From Streptomyces mutabilis (GTDB lineage: Bacteria > Actinomycetota > Actinomycetes > Streptomycetales > Streptomycetaceae): 64,000 nt of DNA. The position numbers and the translations under genes were made by a program. The notes under the pieces are model-generated. The model saw only the letters and a program-made list of their open reading frames with translations, had not been told where the DNA came from and did no database searches. This document shows positions 17,135-25,491 of this stretch, one piece after another (positions within the stretch are counted from its first letter, which is position 1; the number at the start of each line of letters is the position of its first letter). The stretch is from NCBI RefSeq assembly GCF_014649815.1, contig NZ_BMTT01000002.1, positions 310,001 through 374,000 of the forward strand, in the 5' to 3' direction.

Positions 17135-17404
17135 GACCCCGAGGCCGATGTCCCGTACGCCTCCCCGTCCGAGTCAGGCCGGCACAGGGGAGTCGCGCGC
17201 CGAAACCCTGCCGTCGCCACCCGAGTGGATTCGAACGCACCTCGAACACAAAGCCAAACCCGTGCCCGCCGTCCCCCAAAACACGGCCGATTGCCCGTTT
17301 CCTGCGCTGGCGAAACCTGACGAAGATTGTCGTGCCCGTATACCGCCGGGTACAGTCGCCGCACTGCTCTGGCAGCCCCTGTTGTCGAGGCGAAAGAGAA
17401 GTTG

Positions 17405-19018
17405 GTGAACGACCGTCACCCGTCGGGGACCATGACCACCCCGGCTTCGGCTTCCGACGCCGATCCGGCGCAGCACGCGTCGTACGGCGCAGGGGAGCCC
17501 CAGTACGGCGACCTCACCACGTACGGCGGCTACGGCACCACTGGTTTTTCCACCGGCGGCACCGCCACGGCGACCTTCGACGCGGACCCCCTCTTCGGCA
17601 GCCTCCCGGGCCAGGGCACCGGCACCTACGACACCACCGGTTCGTACGACGCCACCCAGTGGTCCACCGGCAGCGGGCAGGTGCCCGGCTACGACGCCTA
17701 CGCGGCCCAGCACCACGCCGCCTACGACACCGGCGCGTACGACACGACCGCGTGGGCGGCCGAGTACCAGCAGTCCCCCGTGTCGCCGCAGGTCGCGAGC
17801 GCCGATGCCACCGGGCAGTGGGACACGGGGGCCTGGGAGCAGCCCGACCAGTCCGGCAATCCCGCCGACCGGACCCAGCAGTGGGACTGGGGAACGCAGA
17901 CCTTCGAAAGCGGCACCCTCGAGACCGGCGCCTACGAGACCGGCACGTTCGGGACCGACTCGTTCACGACCGGCACCTTCAACACCGGTACGTTCGACAC
18001 CGGTTCGCTCGACACCGGCGCCTACGACGCCACGCAGTGGAACTCGGCCGGCACCGCCCCGGAGACGTCCGAGGCGCCGAAGGAGTCCGCGCCCGACGCC
18101 GCACCGGCCACCGAGGAGACCGGCTCGAGCTCCGACTCACGCGACGACGAGTTGGCCGCCACCGGGGAACTCCCCACCGTGACCGGCCTCCTGGAGGGCC
18201 AGGAGGAGGTCGTCACCCCTGCCCCACGCATCCCGGCCCCACGCGGAGCCTCCCGCAGCGGGGCGCGCTCCCGCCGCCGTCAGCCCGCCAAGCGCTCGGC
18301 GCTGATGACCATCGCCGTACCGTCGGCCTGCGTGATGAGCGTCGCGGGTATCGCGGCAGCCTCCGTCGGCAGCCTGAACGGCGACGACAGCACGGACACC
18401 ACGGCGTCCGCGGCGGACGCGGGCGAGGCGAAAGCGGCCCCGGTCAAGCCGTCGGCCGCCAACAACAAGCTGGACACCCAGCTCACCAGCCTCGCCGCGG
18501 GAGCCGACGACTTCGCCGACCGGGCCAGCCGCACGCAGGAGCGCATCGACCTCAAGGCCCAGCAGGCCGCCGAGAAGAGGCGGGCGGCGGAGGAGGCGGC
18601 CCGCAAGGAACGGTTGCGCCCGAAGTTCGCACTCCCCGTCCAACAACACGGTCTCAGCGCGTACTACGGCCAGGCCGGCATCAACTGGATGTCCGTGCAC
18701 AGCGGCATCGACTTCCCCGTGTCGTACGGCACGACGGTGATGGCCGTCACCGACGGCACGGTCCGCACGCAGTACAACTCCGCGTACGGCAACATGATGA
18801 TCGTGACCGCGAAGGACGGCACGGAGACGTGGTACTGCCACCTCTCCAGCTACCAGGTGCCCTCCGGTACGACGGTGAAGGCCGGCGACGCGATCGCGTT
18901 TTCCGGCAACTCGGGCAACTCGACCGGTCCCCACCTGCACTTCGAGGTGCGCCCCTCGGGCGGTTCGGCCATCGACCCGCTCTCGTGGCTGCGCAGCCAC
19001 GGCCTCAACCCGGCGTAG
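17405..19018 (+). CDS. membrane-anchored M23 (LytM) peptidase with pentapeptide-like repeats
   Basis: About 537 residues from a GTG at 17405 (MNDRHPSGTMTT). An ATG at 17432 is an alternative. The N-terminal 290 residues are cytoplasmic-side, rich in Tyr, Thr, Gly and Asp, with an eight-unit period-5 repeat at residues about 170-209 (GTLET GAYET GTFGT DSFTT pattern). A basic stretch and a membrane segment (about 299-324) follow, then an extracytoplasmic coiled-coil linker, and an M23 domain with all Zn and catalytic marks: HSGID (His432, Asp436), WYCHL (His479) and HLHFE (His510, His512). It should cleave peptidoglycan cross-bridges or stem peptides outside the membrane. The gene ends against pcrA at a GC-rich hairpin. 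Confidence 0.85.
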   Translation: MNDRHPSGTMTTPASASDADPAQHASYGAGEPQYGDLTTYGGYGTTGFSTGGTATATFDADPLFGSLPGQGTGTYDTTGSYDATQWSTGSGQVPGYDAYAAQHHAAYDTGAYDTTAWAAEYQQSPVSPQVASADATGQWDTGAWEQPDQSGNPADRTQQWDWGTQTFESGTLETGAYETGTFGTDSFTTGTFNTGTFDTGSLDTGAYDATQWNSAGTAPETSEAPKESAPDAAPATEETGSSSDSRDDELAATGELPTVTGLLEGQEEVVTPAPRIPAPRGASRSGARSRRRQPAKRSALMTIAVPSACVMSVAGIAAASVGSLNGDDSTDTTASAADAGEAKAAPVKPSAANNKLDTQLTSLAAGADDFADRASRTQERIDLKAQQAAEKRRAAEEAARKERLRPKFALPVQQHGLSAYYGQAGINWMSVHSGIDFPVSYGTTVMAVTDGTVRTQYNSAYGNMMIVTAKDGTETWYCHLSSYQVPSGTTVKAGDAIAFSGNSGNSTGPHLHFEVRPSGGSAIDPLSWLRSHGLNPA

Positions 19019-19036
19019 CGGAGTAAGGCCTCAGCA

Positions 19037-19069
19037 GGCCGGCCGGGTCCGAGCTCTCCCGGCCCGGCC
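19037..19069. terminator. convergent terminator M23 peptidase / pcrA
   Basis: GGCCGGCCGGG at 19037-19047 faces CCCGGCCCGGCC at 19058-19069 across 10 nt, pairing fully except for one bulged C. It lies between two convergent genes. Confidence 0.65.
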
Positions 19070-19112
19070 CGTGCCCGCCCCGCCGTACCCCCAGCGCGCT
19101 CTCAACGCTCCC

Positions 19113-21602
19113 TCAGAGCTTCTCCACCGGCGCGTACCGCAGCAGCAGCCGCTTCGGCTTGGTGTCCCCGAAGTCGACAGTCGCCTCGGCGTTGCTCCCC
19201 GTGCCCTTGATCCCGACCACCGTGCCGAGACCGAACTGGTCGTGCGTGACGCGGTCGCCGACCGACAGCGACACCGTCGGCTGCTCGGCGGAAGCGGACC
19301 GGCGGGTGGCGAACCCGGACGCGCCCGACGCCGAGGAGCGGGAGCGGGACGACGACAGCGAGGCGGCCACCGCCGAGACCGGCGCGGAGGACGCGGGTCC
19401 GTTCGCCCCGGTCCGCTTCCACTCCAGGTGGGGCGCGGGGATCTCCTCCAGGAAGCGCGAGGGCGGGTTGTACGACGGCTGGCCCCAGGCGCTGCGCAGC
19501 GTGGACCGGGTCAGGTACAGCCGTTCACGGGCGCGGGTGATGCCGACGTACGCCAGGCGTCGTTCCTCCTCCAGTTCCTTGGTCTGGCCGAGGGCGCGCA
19601 TGTGCGGGAAGACGCCGTCCTCCATGCCGGTGAGGAAGACGACCGGGAACTCCAGGCCCTTCGCGGTGTGCAGGGTCATCAGGGTGACGACGCCGTCGCC
19701 GTCCTCCTCGTCCGGGATCTGGTCGGAGTCGGCGACCAGCGCGACCTTCTCCAGGAAGTCGGCCAGCGTCCCGGCCTCCTCACCCTCGGCCCGCTCCTGC
19801 TCGAACTCCAGGGCGACGGCCGCGAGTTCCTGGAGGTTCTCGATGCGGGTCTCGTCCTGGGGGTCGGTGGAGGCCTGCAGCTCGGCGAGGTAGCCGGTGC
19901 GTTCGAGGATCGCCTCCAGCACGGTGGCCGGTCCGGCGCCGGACTCGACGATCGTGCGGAGGTCCTCCATGAGCGTGTTGAACCGCTTGACGGCGTTCGC
20001 GGAGCGCGCGGCCATTCCGTACGCCTCGTCCACCCGCCTGAGCGCCTGCGGGAAGCTGATCTTCTCGCGCTGGGCGAGGGCGTCGATCATCGCCTCGGCG
20101 CGGTCGCCGATGCCGCGCTTGGGGACGTTGAGGATGCGGCGCAGCGGCACCGAGTCCTCGGGGTTGGCCAGGACCCGCAGGTAGGCCAGGACGTCCCTGA
20201 CCTCCTTGCGCTCGTAGAAGCGGACGCCGCCGACGACCTTGTAGGGCAGGCCGACGCGGATGAAGACCTCCTCGAAGACACGGGACTGCGCGTTGGTGCG
20301 GTAGAAGACGGCGACGTCGCCGGCCTTCGCCTCGCCCGCGTCCGTGAGGCGGTCTATCTCGTCGGCGACGAACTGGGCCTCGTCGTGCTCGGTGTCGGCG
20401 ACGTACCCGGTGATCCGCGCGCCGCTGCCCTGGTTGGTCCACAGGTTCTTGGGGCGGCGGGACTCGTTGCGCTCGATGACCGCGTTGGCGGCGCTGAGGA
20501 TGGTCTGGGTGGAGCGGTAGTTCTGCTCCAGCAGGATCGTGGTCGCGTCCGGGTAGTCCTCCTCGAACTGGAGGATGTTGCGGATGGTGGCGCCGCGGAA
20601 GGCGTAGATCGACTGGTCGGCGTCGCCCACCACGCACAGCTCGGCGGGCGGCACCTCGGCCTCGGGCGGCACCTCGACGGCGTGCTCCGAGGCCCCGCCG
20701 ACCAGCTCGCGCACCAGGGCGTACTGGGCGTGGTTGGTGTCCTGGTACTCGTCGACCAGGACGTGCCGGAAGCGGCGACGGTAGTGCTCGGCGACGTCCG
20801 GGAAGGCGCGCAGCAGGTTGACCGTCGTCATGATCAGGTCGTCGAAGTCGAGGGCGTTGGCCTCGCGCAGCCGCGACTGGTACATGGCGTAGGCCTGCGC
20901 GAGGGTCTTCTCGAAGCCGTCGGCGGCCTGGGCGGCGAAGTCCTCCTCGTCGATCAGCTCGTTCTTCAGGTTCGAGATCTTGGCGCTGAAGGACTTGGGC
21001 GGGAAGCGCTTGGGGTCCAGGTCGAGGTCGCGGCAGACCAGGGCCATCAGGCGCTTGGAGTCGGCGGCGTCGTAGATCGAGAAGGACGAGGTGAAGCCGA
21101 GCCGCTTGGACTCGCGGCGCAGGATGCGGACGCAGGCGCTGTGGAAGGTCATCACCCACATCGCGTTGGCCCGCGGGCCGACGAGCTGCTCCACGCGCTC
21201 CTTCATCTCGCCCGCGGCCTTGTTGGTGAAGGTGATGGCGAGGATCTGGCCGGGGTGGACGCCGCGCTCGGCCAGCAGGTGGGCGATGCGGTGGGTGAGC
21301 ACCCGGGTCTTGCCGGAGCCGGCACCGGCCACGATGAGCAGCGGGGAGCCGGAGTGGACGACGGCGGCACGCTGGTTCTCGTTCAGCCCTTCCAGCAGCG
21401 CGGCCGGGTCCAGTGCGGGGCGCGGGGCGCCGTCCCGGTAGTACTGGTCCCGGACCGGAGGCACGTCGAACTTCCCGCCGAACAGATCGTGCGGGACCGG
21501 CTCCGGTCCGTGATCGTCCTCGGGCGGCGGCGGAGGTTCCTCGTCGTGACCGCGGGGGGTCTGGAGGCTCGCCAGGAAGCTGTCGTCAAAGAGGCTGCTC
21601 AT
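19113..21602 (-). CDS. pcrA: ATP-dependent 3'-5' DNA helicase PcrA/UvrD
   Basis: 829 residues, normal for actinobacterial PcrA. Superfamily 1A motifs run in order: Q motif in LNENQRAAV (73-81), Walker A AGAGSGKT (92-99), motif Ia FTNKAAGEM, motif II VDEYQDTN, motif III VVGDADQSIYAFRGA, motif IV EQNYRST, motif V TLHTAKGLEFPVVF and motif VI YVGITRARERLYL. The C-terminal about 50 residues (SVGDRVTHDQFGLGTVVGI) form the Tudor-like RNA polymerase-binding domain found in PcrA. It acts in nucleotide excision repair, in replication restart and in freeing stalled polymerase. The ATG at 21602 lies 9 nt beyond a RecA-NDp -10 box, so the gene is likely damage-induced and nearly leaderless. Confidence 0.97.
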   Translation of the reverse strand: MSSLFDDSFLASLQTPRGHDEEPPPPPEDDHGPEPVPHDLFGGKFDVPPVRDQYYRDGAPRPALDPAALLEGLNENQRAAVVHSGSPLLIVAGAGSGKTRVLTHRIAHLLAERGVHPGQILAITFTNKAAGEMKERVEQLVGPRANAMWVMTFHSACVRILRRESKRLGFTSSFSIYDAADSKRLMALVCRDLDLDPKRFPPKSFSAKISNLKNELIDEEDFAAQAADGFEKTLAQAYAMYQSRLREANALDFDDLIMTTVNLLRAFPDVAEHYRRRFRHVLVDEYQDTNHAQYALVRELVGGASEHAVEVPPEAEVPPAELCVVGDADQSIYAFRGATIRNILQFEEDYPDATTILLEQNYRSTQTILSAANAVIERNESRRPKNLWTNQGSGARITGYVADTEHDEAQFVADEIDRLTDAGEAKAGDVAVFYRTNAQSRVFEEVFIRVGLPYKVVGGVRFYERKEVRDVLAYLRVLANPEDSVPLRRILNVPKRGIGDRAEAMIDALAQREKISFPQALRRVDEAYGMAARSANAVKRFNTLMEDLRTIVESGAGPATVLEAILERTGYLAELQASTDPQDETRIENLQELAAVALEFEQERAEGEEAGTLADFLEKVALVADSDQIPDEEDGDGVVTLMTLHTAKGLEFPVVFLTGMEDGVFPHMRALGQTKELEEERRLAYVGITRARERLYLTRSTLRSAWGQPSYNPPSRFLEEIPAPHLEWKRTGANGPASSAPVSAVAASLSSSRSRSSASGASGFATRRSASAEQPTVSLSVGDRVTHDQFGLGTVVGIKGTGSNAEATVDFGDTKPKRLLLRYAPVEKL

Positions 21603-21611
21603 CGCTCTCCG

Positions 21612-21634
21612 AGTCTAGGGCGCTCCACCGACAA
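21612..21634 (-). promoter_or_regulatory. RecA-NDp (PafBC-type) promoter of pcrA
   Basis: On the minus strand, TTGTCGGTG (21634-21626), exactly 8 nt, then TAGACT (21617-21612). This is a perfect fit to TTGTCRGTG-N8-TAnnnT. The predicted transcription start is near 21605, 3 nt from the ATG. Confidence 0.85.
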
Positions 21635-21835
21635 CCGGTCCCCGCCCCGGAAATCGGCCGCGATCACGGCGTCGGACACGCCCCGCGACGGCCTGCGACA
21701 CCAGGAGTGACCCTCCCGCCGAAGGTCACGAAAATGTATCGGGCATATCACCCACCGACCTTCACAGCCGCACACGAGTTGGCTACGGTGCGGGCAGGCC
21801 GCACGACCCCCTCCGGCGAACCTCGTCGGGCCGCG

Positions 21836-21998
21836 CGGCCTCCGCCGAGTCCGGCGTGTCCGCACGGCACCCGGAGCCGGGGACCCAACCGAGAACATTG
21901 GGGTGAATCGGCGCACACCGCCCTCGCCGGGGCACACGCCGTAGGGCAACCCTTCCGGATCCACTCCGCCCGAACCCGACAGCTAACCCGGTAGGCGG
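21836..21998 (+). ncRNA. c-di-AMP riboswitch (ydaO/yuaA class)
   Basis: In the leader of the NlpC/P60 gene, conserved blocks of the class occur in the right order. They are CCGCCGAGTCCGG near 21841, GCCGGGGACCCA near 21876, TTGGGGTGAATCGGCGC near 21899, a GTAGGGCAACCCTTCCG hairpin near 21941 and CCGAACCCGACAGCTAACCC near 21970, followed by TAGGCGG. In Streptomyces this class lies before cell-wall hydrolase genes and switches them off when c-di-AMP is high. The ends given are approximate. Confidence 0.88.
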
Positions 21999-22020
21999 AT
22001 CAGTGGAAGGAGTCGCCTCC

Positions 22021-23205
22021 TTGGCGTCGCACCGCAAGCCGCGCTCCACGGGTACGCGCGTCGCAGGTATACGGACCCCCGCCCTCGCCACGGCGGCCCT
22101 CACCTCCGTGGCCCTGCTGTCCCAGACGGCCGACGCCACGCCGTCGGACGACGACAGCCCGAGCCTCGAAGAGGTCGAGAAGAAGGTCGACGACCTCTAC
22201 CGCCAGGCGGGCTCGGCGACCGAGAAGTACAACGCGGCCAAGGAGAAGACCGCCAAGCAGCGCAAGCGCGTCAACACCCTCCTCGACGACGTCGCCCAGC
22301 GCACCCAGAAGCTCAACGAGGCGCGCGAGGAGCTGGGGTCCTACGCCTCCGCCCAGTACCGCACGGGCGCCGCAATCCCGCAGACCGCGACCTTCCTGCT
22401 CGCGGACTCGCCGCAGGACTACTTCGACCAGAACCAACTGATGAGCCGGCTCACCGGCCGCCAGAAGGACGCGGTCGACGACTACGTCACGCAGCAGTCC
22501 GAGACGATGAAGAAGCGCCGGGAGGCCACCGAGAACCTCAAGACGCTCACCGAGTCGCAGAACGACCTGAAGACGGCCAAAGCCACCGTCCAGAAGAAGC
22601 TCGCCACCGCGCGCGAGCTGCTGTCGGAGCTGACCGCCGAGGAGAAGGCGCGGCTCGCGGCGATCGAGAAGAAGAAGCAGGAGGAGGCCGCCCGCAGGGC
22701 CGCCGAGCTCGCGAAGCAGCAGGCCGCGGAGCGGGAGCGGCAGGAACGGGAGCAGGCAGCCCAGCAGCAGAGCGGTGCAGGCTCCGGGCCCGGGGCCTCT
22801 TCCGGAGGCACCACTACGAAACCCTCCGCGCCGGACGCCTCCTACGGCACCGCGGCCGAGAAGGCGCTGGCCTTCGCCCGTGCCCAGATCGGCAAGCCGT
22901 ACGTCTGGGGCGCCACGGGCCCCGGCTCCTACGACTGCTCGGGCCTGACCCAGGCCGCCTGGAAGGCCGCGGACGTGACCCTGCCGCGCACGACCTACGA
23001 CCAGGTGGACGCCGGCACGACCGTCCCCGTCTCCCAGGCACAACCCGGTGACCTGGTCTTCTTCTACGACGACCTCAGCCACGTCGGCCTCTACATCGGC
23101 AACGGCATGATGATCCACGCCCCGAAGCCGGGCGCGTACGTCCGCGAGGAGTCGATCTACTACGACGGCGAGGGGTCGATCCACAGCGTGGTGCGCCCGG
23201 CCTGA
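22021..23205 (+). CDS. secreted NlpC/P60 (C40) peptidoglycan hydrolase under a c-di-AMP riboswitch
   Basis: 394 residues from a TTG at 22021, chosen because GGAAGGAG lies 8 nt upstream and the protein then starts MASHRKPRST, typical of this family. A basic N-terminus and hydrophobic stretch ending near TADA (about residue 39) form a signal peptide. Residues about 48-270 are a charged coiled coil. The C-terminal NlpC/P60 domain has Cys306 (YDCSGLTQ), His354 (LSHVGLYIG) and His366 (MIHAPKPG). It likely cuts stem peptides during growth or spore germination. The riboswitch at 21836-21998 couples its expression to c-di-AMP and thus to osmotic and wall state. Confidence 0.92.
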   Translation: MASHRKPRSTGTRVAGIRTPALATAALTSVALLSQTADATPSDDDSPSLEEVEKKVDDLYRQAGSATEKYNAAKEKTAKQRKRVNTLLDDVAQRTQKLNEAREELGSYASAQYRTGAAIPQTATFLLADSPQDYFDQNQLMSRLTGRQKDAVDDYVTQQSETMKKRREATENLKTLTESQNDLKTAKATVQKKLATARELLSELTAEEKARLAAIEKKKQEEAARRAAELAKQQAAERERQEREQAAQQQSGAGSGPGASSGGTTTKPSAPDASYGTAAEKALAFARAQIGKPYVWGATGPGSYDCSGLTQAAWKAADVTLPRTTYDQVDAGTTVPVSQAQPGDLVFFYDDLSHVGLYIGNGMMIHAPKPGAYVREESIYYDGEGSIHSVVRPA

Positions 23206-23251
23206 CCCGCAACGCTCTCCAGCATCGGGTGCATGTCATCCGGCACCGCTC

Positions 23252-23743
23252 CCGCTCGCGCTGTTCCGCTTCGATCTCCGGCAGGTGGCCCGGGGCTCCG
23301 GGGACCACTGGGTGGCGGGCGGCGCGCTCGCCCTCTCGGCCCTCGCCGGCGCCAAGCTGCTCGCCGCCGCCGGGACGGGCATGTACCTGTGGAACGCGGA
23401 CGACCGGGCCGTGCTGCACGACGTGACCGTCTTCCTGCTCGTCCTCGACCTGGCCTGGTACGCCGTCCTGCTCGCCGCCGAGATCGCGTGGCCGCGGCTC
23501 CGTTACGACGTGCGCCGCTGGTCGACCGTCTTCCCGCTCGGCATGACGGCGGCGGCGACGCTGTCCGTCGCCGCCGCCGTCGACGTGCCGTGGCTGGACG
23601 CGCCCGGTCAGGCGCTGCTGTGGATCGCGGTCGCGGCGTGGCTGGCGGTCGCGGCGGGGGCGGTCCTCCAGGCCCGGGCCGGGGTGCGGTCGGCGGGCAC
23701 GGACGCGGGCCCGGCGGCCCTCAGGTCCACAGCACGGCGATGA
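23252..23743 (+). pseudogene. 5'-truncated TDT-family (tellurite resistance/C4-dicarboxylate) permease remnant
   Basis: The frame encodes ALFRFDLRQVARGSGDHWVAG and then about four hydrophobic segments ending with FPLGMTAAATL and a final helix. That is the C-terminal half of a TDT-family permease, which normally has about 330 residues and ten membrane segments. The homologous part begins within 60 nt of the upstream stop codon, with no ribosome site before the only nearby start (GTG at 23285), so the 5' half is missing. The 3' end overlaps the convergent gene at 23721 by 23 nt. It could still be expressed as a 152-residue protein, but I regard it as a relic. Confidence 0.6.
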
Positions 23744-24074
23744 AGACGTTCACCACGGTCAGCAGGCCCACCAGGCCGAACACCCGCTTCTCCACCTTCT
23801 CGTCGTCGCGCTTCACGTAGACCAGACCGAGGATCACGATCAGCACGGCGAGCTTCACGCCGATCTTGATGTTGTCGACGGAGTGGTCCTGAGCCTGGTT
23901 GAGGCCGACCAGCGCCACTCCGGTGACGAGCATCGTCAGCGCGCCGTGCAGCATCGCGGGAACGAATCGGGCCGTGCCCTGGCCCATCGCCTTCATCTGG
24001 GTCAGGAAGCCGCCCAGGAGCGACGCGATGCCGATGATGTGCAGACCGACGAAAACGTGGAGGAGTACGTCCAT
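23721..24074 (-). CDS. small four-helix integral membrane protein
   Basis: 117 residues from an ATG at 24074 with four hydrophobic segments (VFVGLHIIGIASLLGGF, LHGALTMLVTGVALVGL, IGVKLAVLIVILGLVYV and VFGLVGLLTVVNVFIAVLW). It is of the kind seen as conserved membrane proteins of unknown role in Streptomyces. There is no ribosome site. A -10 box TAGGCT at 24083-24088 lies 8 nt before the ATG, so the mRNA is probably leaderless. Its 3' end overlaps the permease relic by 23 nt on the opposite strand. Function unknown. Confidence 0.75.
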   Translation of the reverse strand: MDVLLHVFVGLHIIGIASLLGGFLTQMKAMGQGTARFVPAMLHGALTMLVTGVALVGLNQAQDHSVDNIKIGVKLAVLIVILGLVYVKRDDEKVEKRVFGLVGLLTVVNVFIAVLWT

Positions 24075-24381
24075 GAGGCCGGAGCCTAATCAGGGGCCCG
24101 GACACGCTCCGACACCGGCCCACCCGGAGGCGACGCCTCGCACGGCGCTCCGGCGCACATGTTCCTGCCGTAGCACCCCACCACTCCCTCTCGCCCCAGA
24201 TCCGGCGCTTCGGTCACCACCCTGCGTGAAGGCGACTGCCGCGGGGCGGGACCACGGTCACATACGGTCGCCCATCGGCCCGGTACCGCCAGTTCCGCAC
24301 AAGCCGTCACCGGGCGGTTACCGCCGCGCCTAACGTCCTCCCCCAGGTAAGCCGAGCCGTACGGAAGGACGTGGATCGCAG
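24075..24381. other. 307-nt divergent intergenic region
   Basis: Holds the leaderless promoter of the gene at 23721-24074 (TAGGCT at 24083-24088) and, at its other end, a GGAAGGA box near 24361 before the second NlpC/P60 gene. I see no ydaO-like blocks here, unlike the leader of the first hydrolase gene. Confidence 0.5.
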
Positions 24382-25437
24382 GTGGGAGCGCACCGCAGGC
24401 CGCGACAGCGCATCACGGGTGGCGGGAAGGGCCGAACGGCGGCCACCATCACCCTCGCGGGCGCGGCCACCGCGACCGGTCTGGGCGGCGGCACCGGCCA
24501 CGCCGCCCCCGAGCCGACGCCGGCGCAGGTCAAGGCGAAGGTGGACAAGCTCTACCAGGAGGCGGAGGTCGCCACCGAGAAGTACAACGGCGCGAAGGAG
24601 AAGGCGGACACCGCCGAACGGCGCCTGGAGAAGCTGCGGGACGAGGCGGCCCGCAAGCAGGACCGGCTGAACTCGACGCGCGAGGCCCTGGGTTCGGTCG
24701 CGGCGGCGCAATACCGCAGCGGTGGCCTCGACCCGGCGCTGCGGCTCGCGCTCTCCGCCGACCCCGACCGGTACCTCGACGACGCCGCCCTCGTCGAGCG
24801 GGCGGGCAGCATGCAGCAGGCCGCCGTGGGCCGGGCGCGCAAGGACCTGCGGGAGATCGAGCAGCTGCGCGGCGCCGCACGCGTCGAGGTGGCCTCGCTG
24901 ACGTCGCGCCGGGCGGAGCTGAAACGCCACCGCGAGACCGTCACCGGCAAGCTGGACGCGGCCCGTCGCCTGCTGTCACGCCTGACCGCCGAGGAACGCG
25001 CCCGCCTCGGCCACGGCACCGGTGACCACGCATCCCGCGCATCGTCCGGCTCCCGGGACGACCTCTCCGCTTCGGCCCAGGCACCCAACTCCCGCGCGGC
25101 GGCGGCCGTCACCTACGCCTACCGGAAGCTCGGCAGCCCCTACGTCTGGGGCGCGACCGGCCCCGACGCCTTCGACTGCTCGGGCCTCACCCAGGCCGCC
25201 TACCGTGCCGCGGGCGTCTCCCTGCCCCGAACGACCTACGCCCAGATCGACGCCGGCCGCCGCGTCGCCCTCTCGGAACTGCTCCCCGGCGACCTGGTCT
25301 TCTTCTACTCCGGCATCAGCCACGTCGGCATCTACGTCGGGGACGGCAAGATGATCCACGCCCCGAACCCGTCCGCGCCGGTGCGCGTGGCGCCCGTGGA
25401 CCAGATGCCGTTCGCGGGGGCTGCGCGGGTGGTGTGA
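24382..25437 (+). CDS. secreted NlpC/P60 (C40) peptidoglycan hydrolase
   Basis: 351 residues from a GTG at 24382 (MGAHRRPRQRITGG), with GGAAGGA about 12 nt upstream. Organisation mirrors the gene at 22021: signal peptide ending near HAA (about residue 37), coiled coil (about 45-210) and C-terminal NlpC/P60 domain with Cys266 (FDCSGLTQ), His314 (ISHVGIYVG) and His326 (MIHAPNPS). The two genes are tandem paralogues separated by the permease relic and a small membrane gene. This copy has a shorter coiled coil and no riboswitch, so the pair is probably regulated differently. Confidence 0.9.
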   Translation: MGAHRRPRQRITGGGKGRTAATITLAGAATATGLGGGTGHAAPEPTPAQVKAKVDKLYQEAEVATEKYNGAKEKADTAERRLEKLRDEAARKQDRLNSTREALGSVAAAQYRSGGLDPALRLALSADPDRYLDDAALVERAGSMQQAAVGRARKDLREIEQLRGAARVEVASLTSRRAELKRHRETVTGKLDAARRLLSRLTAEERARLGHGTGDHASRASSGSRDDLSASAQAPNSRAAAAVTYAYRKLGSPYVWGATGPDAFDCSGLTQAAYRAAGVSLPRTTYAQIDAGRRVALSELLPGDLVFFYSGISHVGIYVGDGKMIHAPNPSAPVRVAPVDQMPFAGAARVV

Positions 25438-25491
25438 GGCCCCTGCCGACGGTGCCGACGTCCTCACCGACGGGACGGAGCGGCCGCGGGG

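Noticed and set aside
17135-17404. ydaO riboswitch before the M23 peptidase.
   Set aside because: The blocks that are clear at 21836-21998 are missing here.
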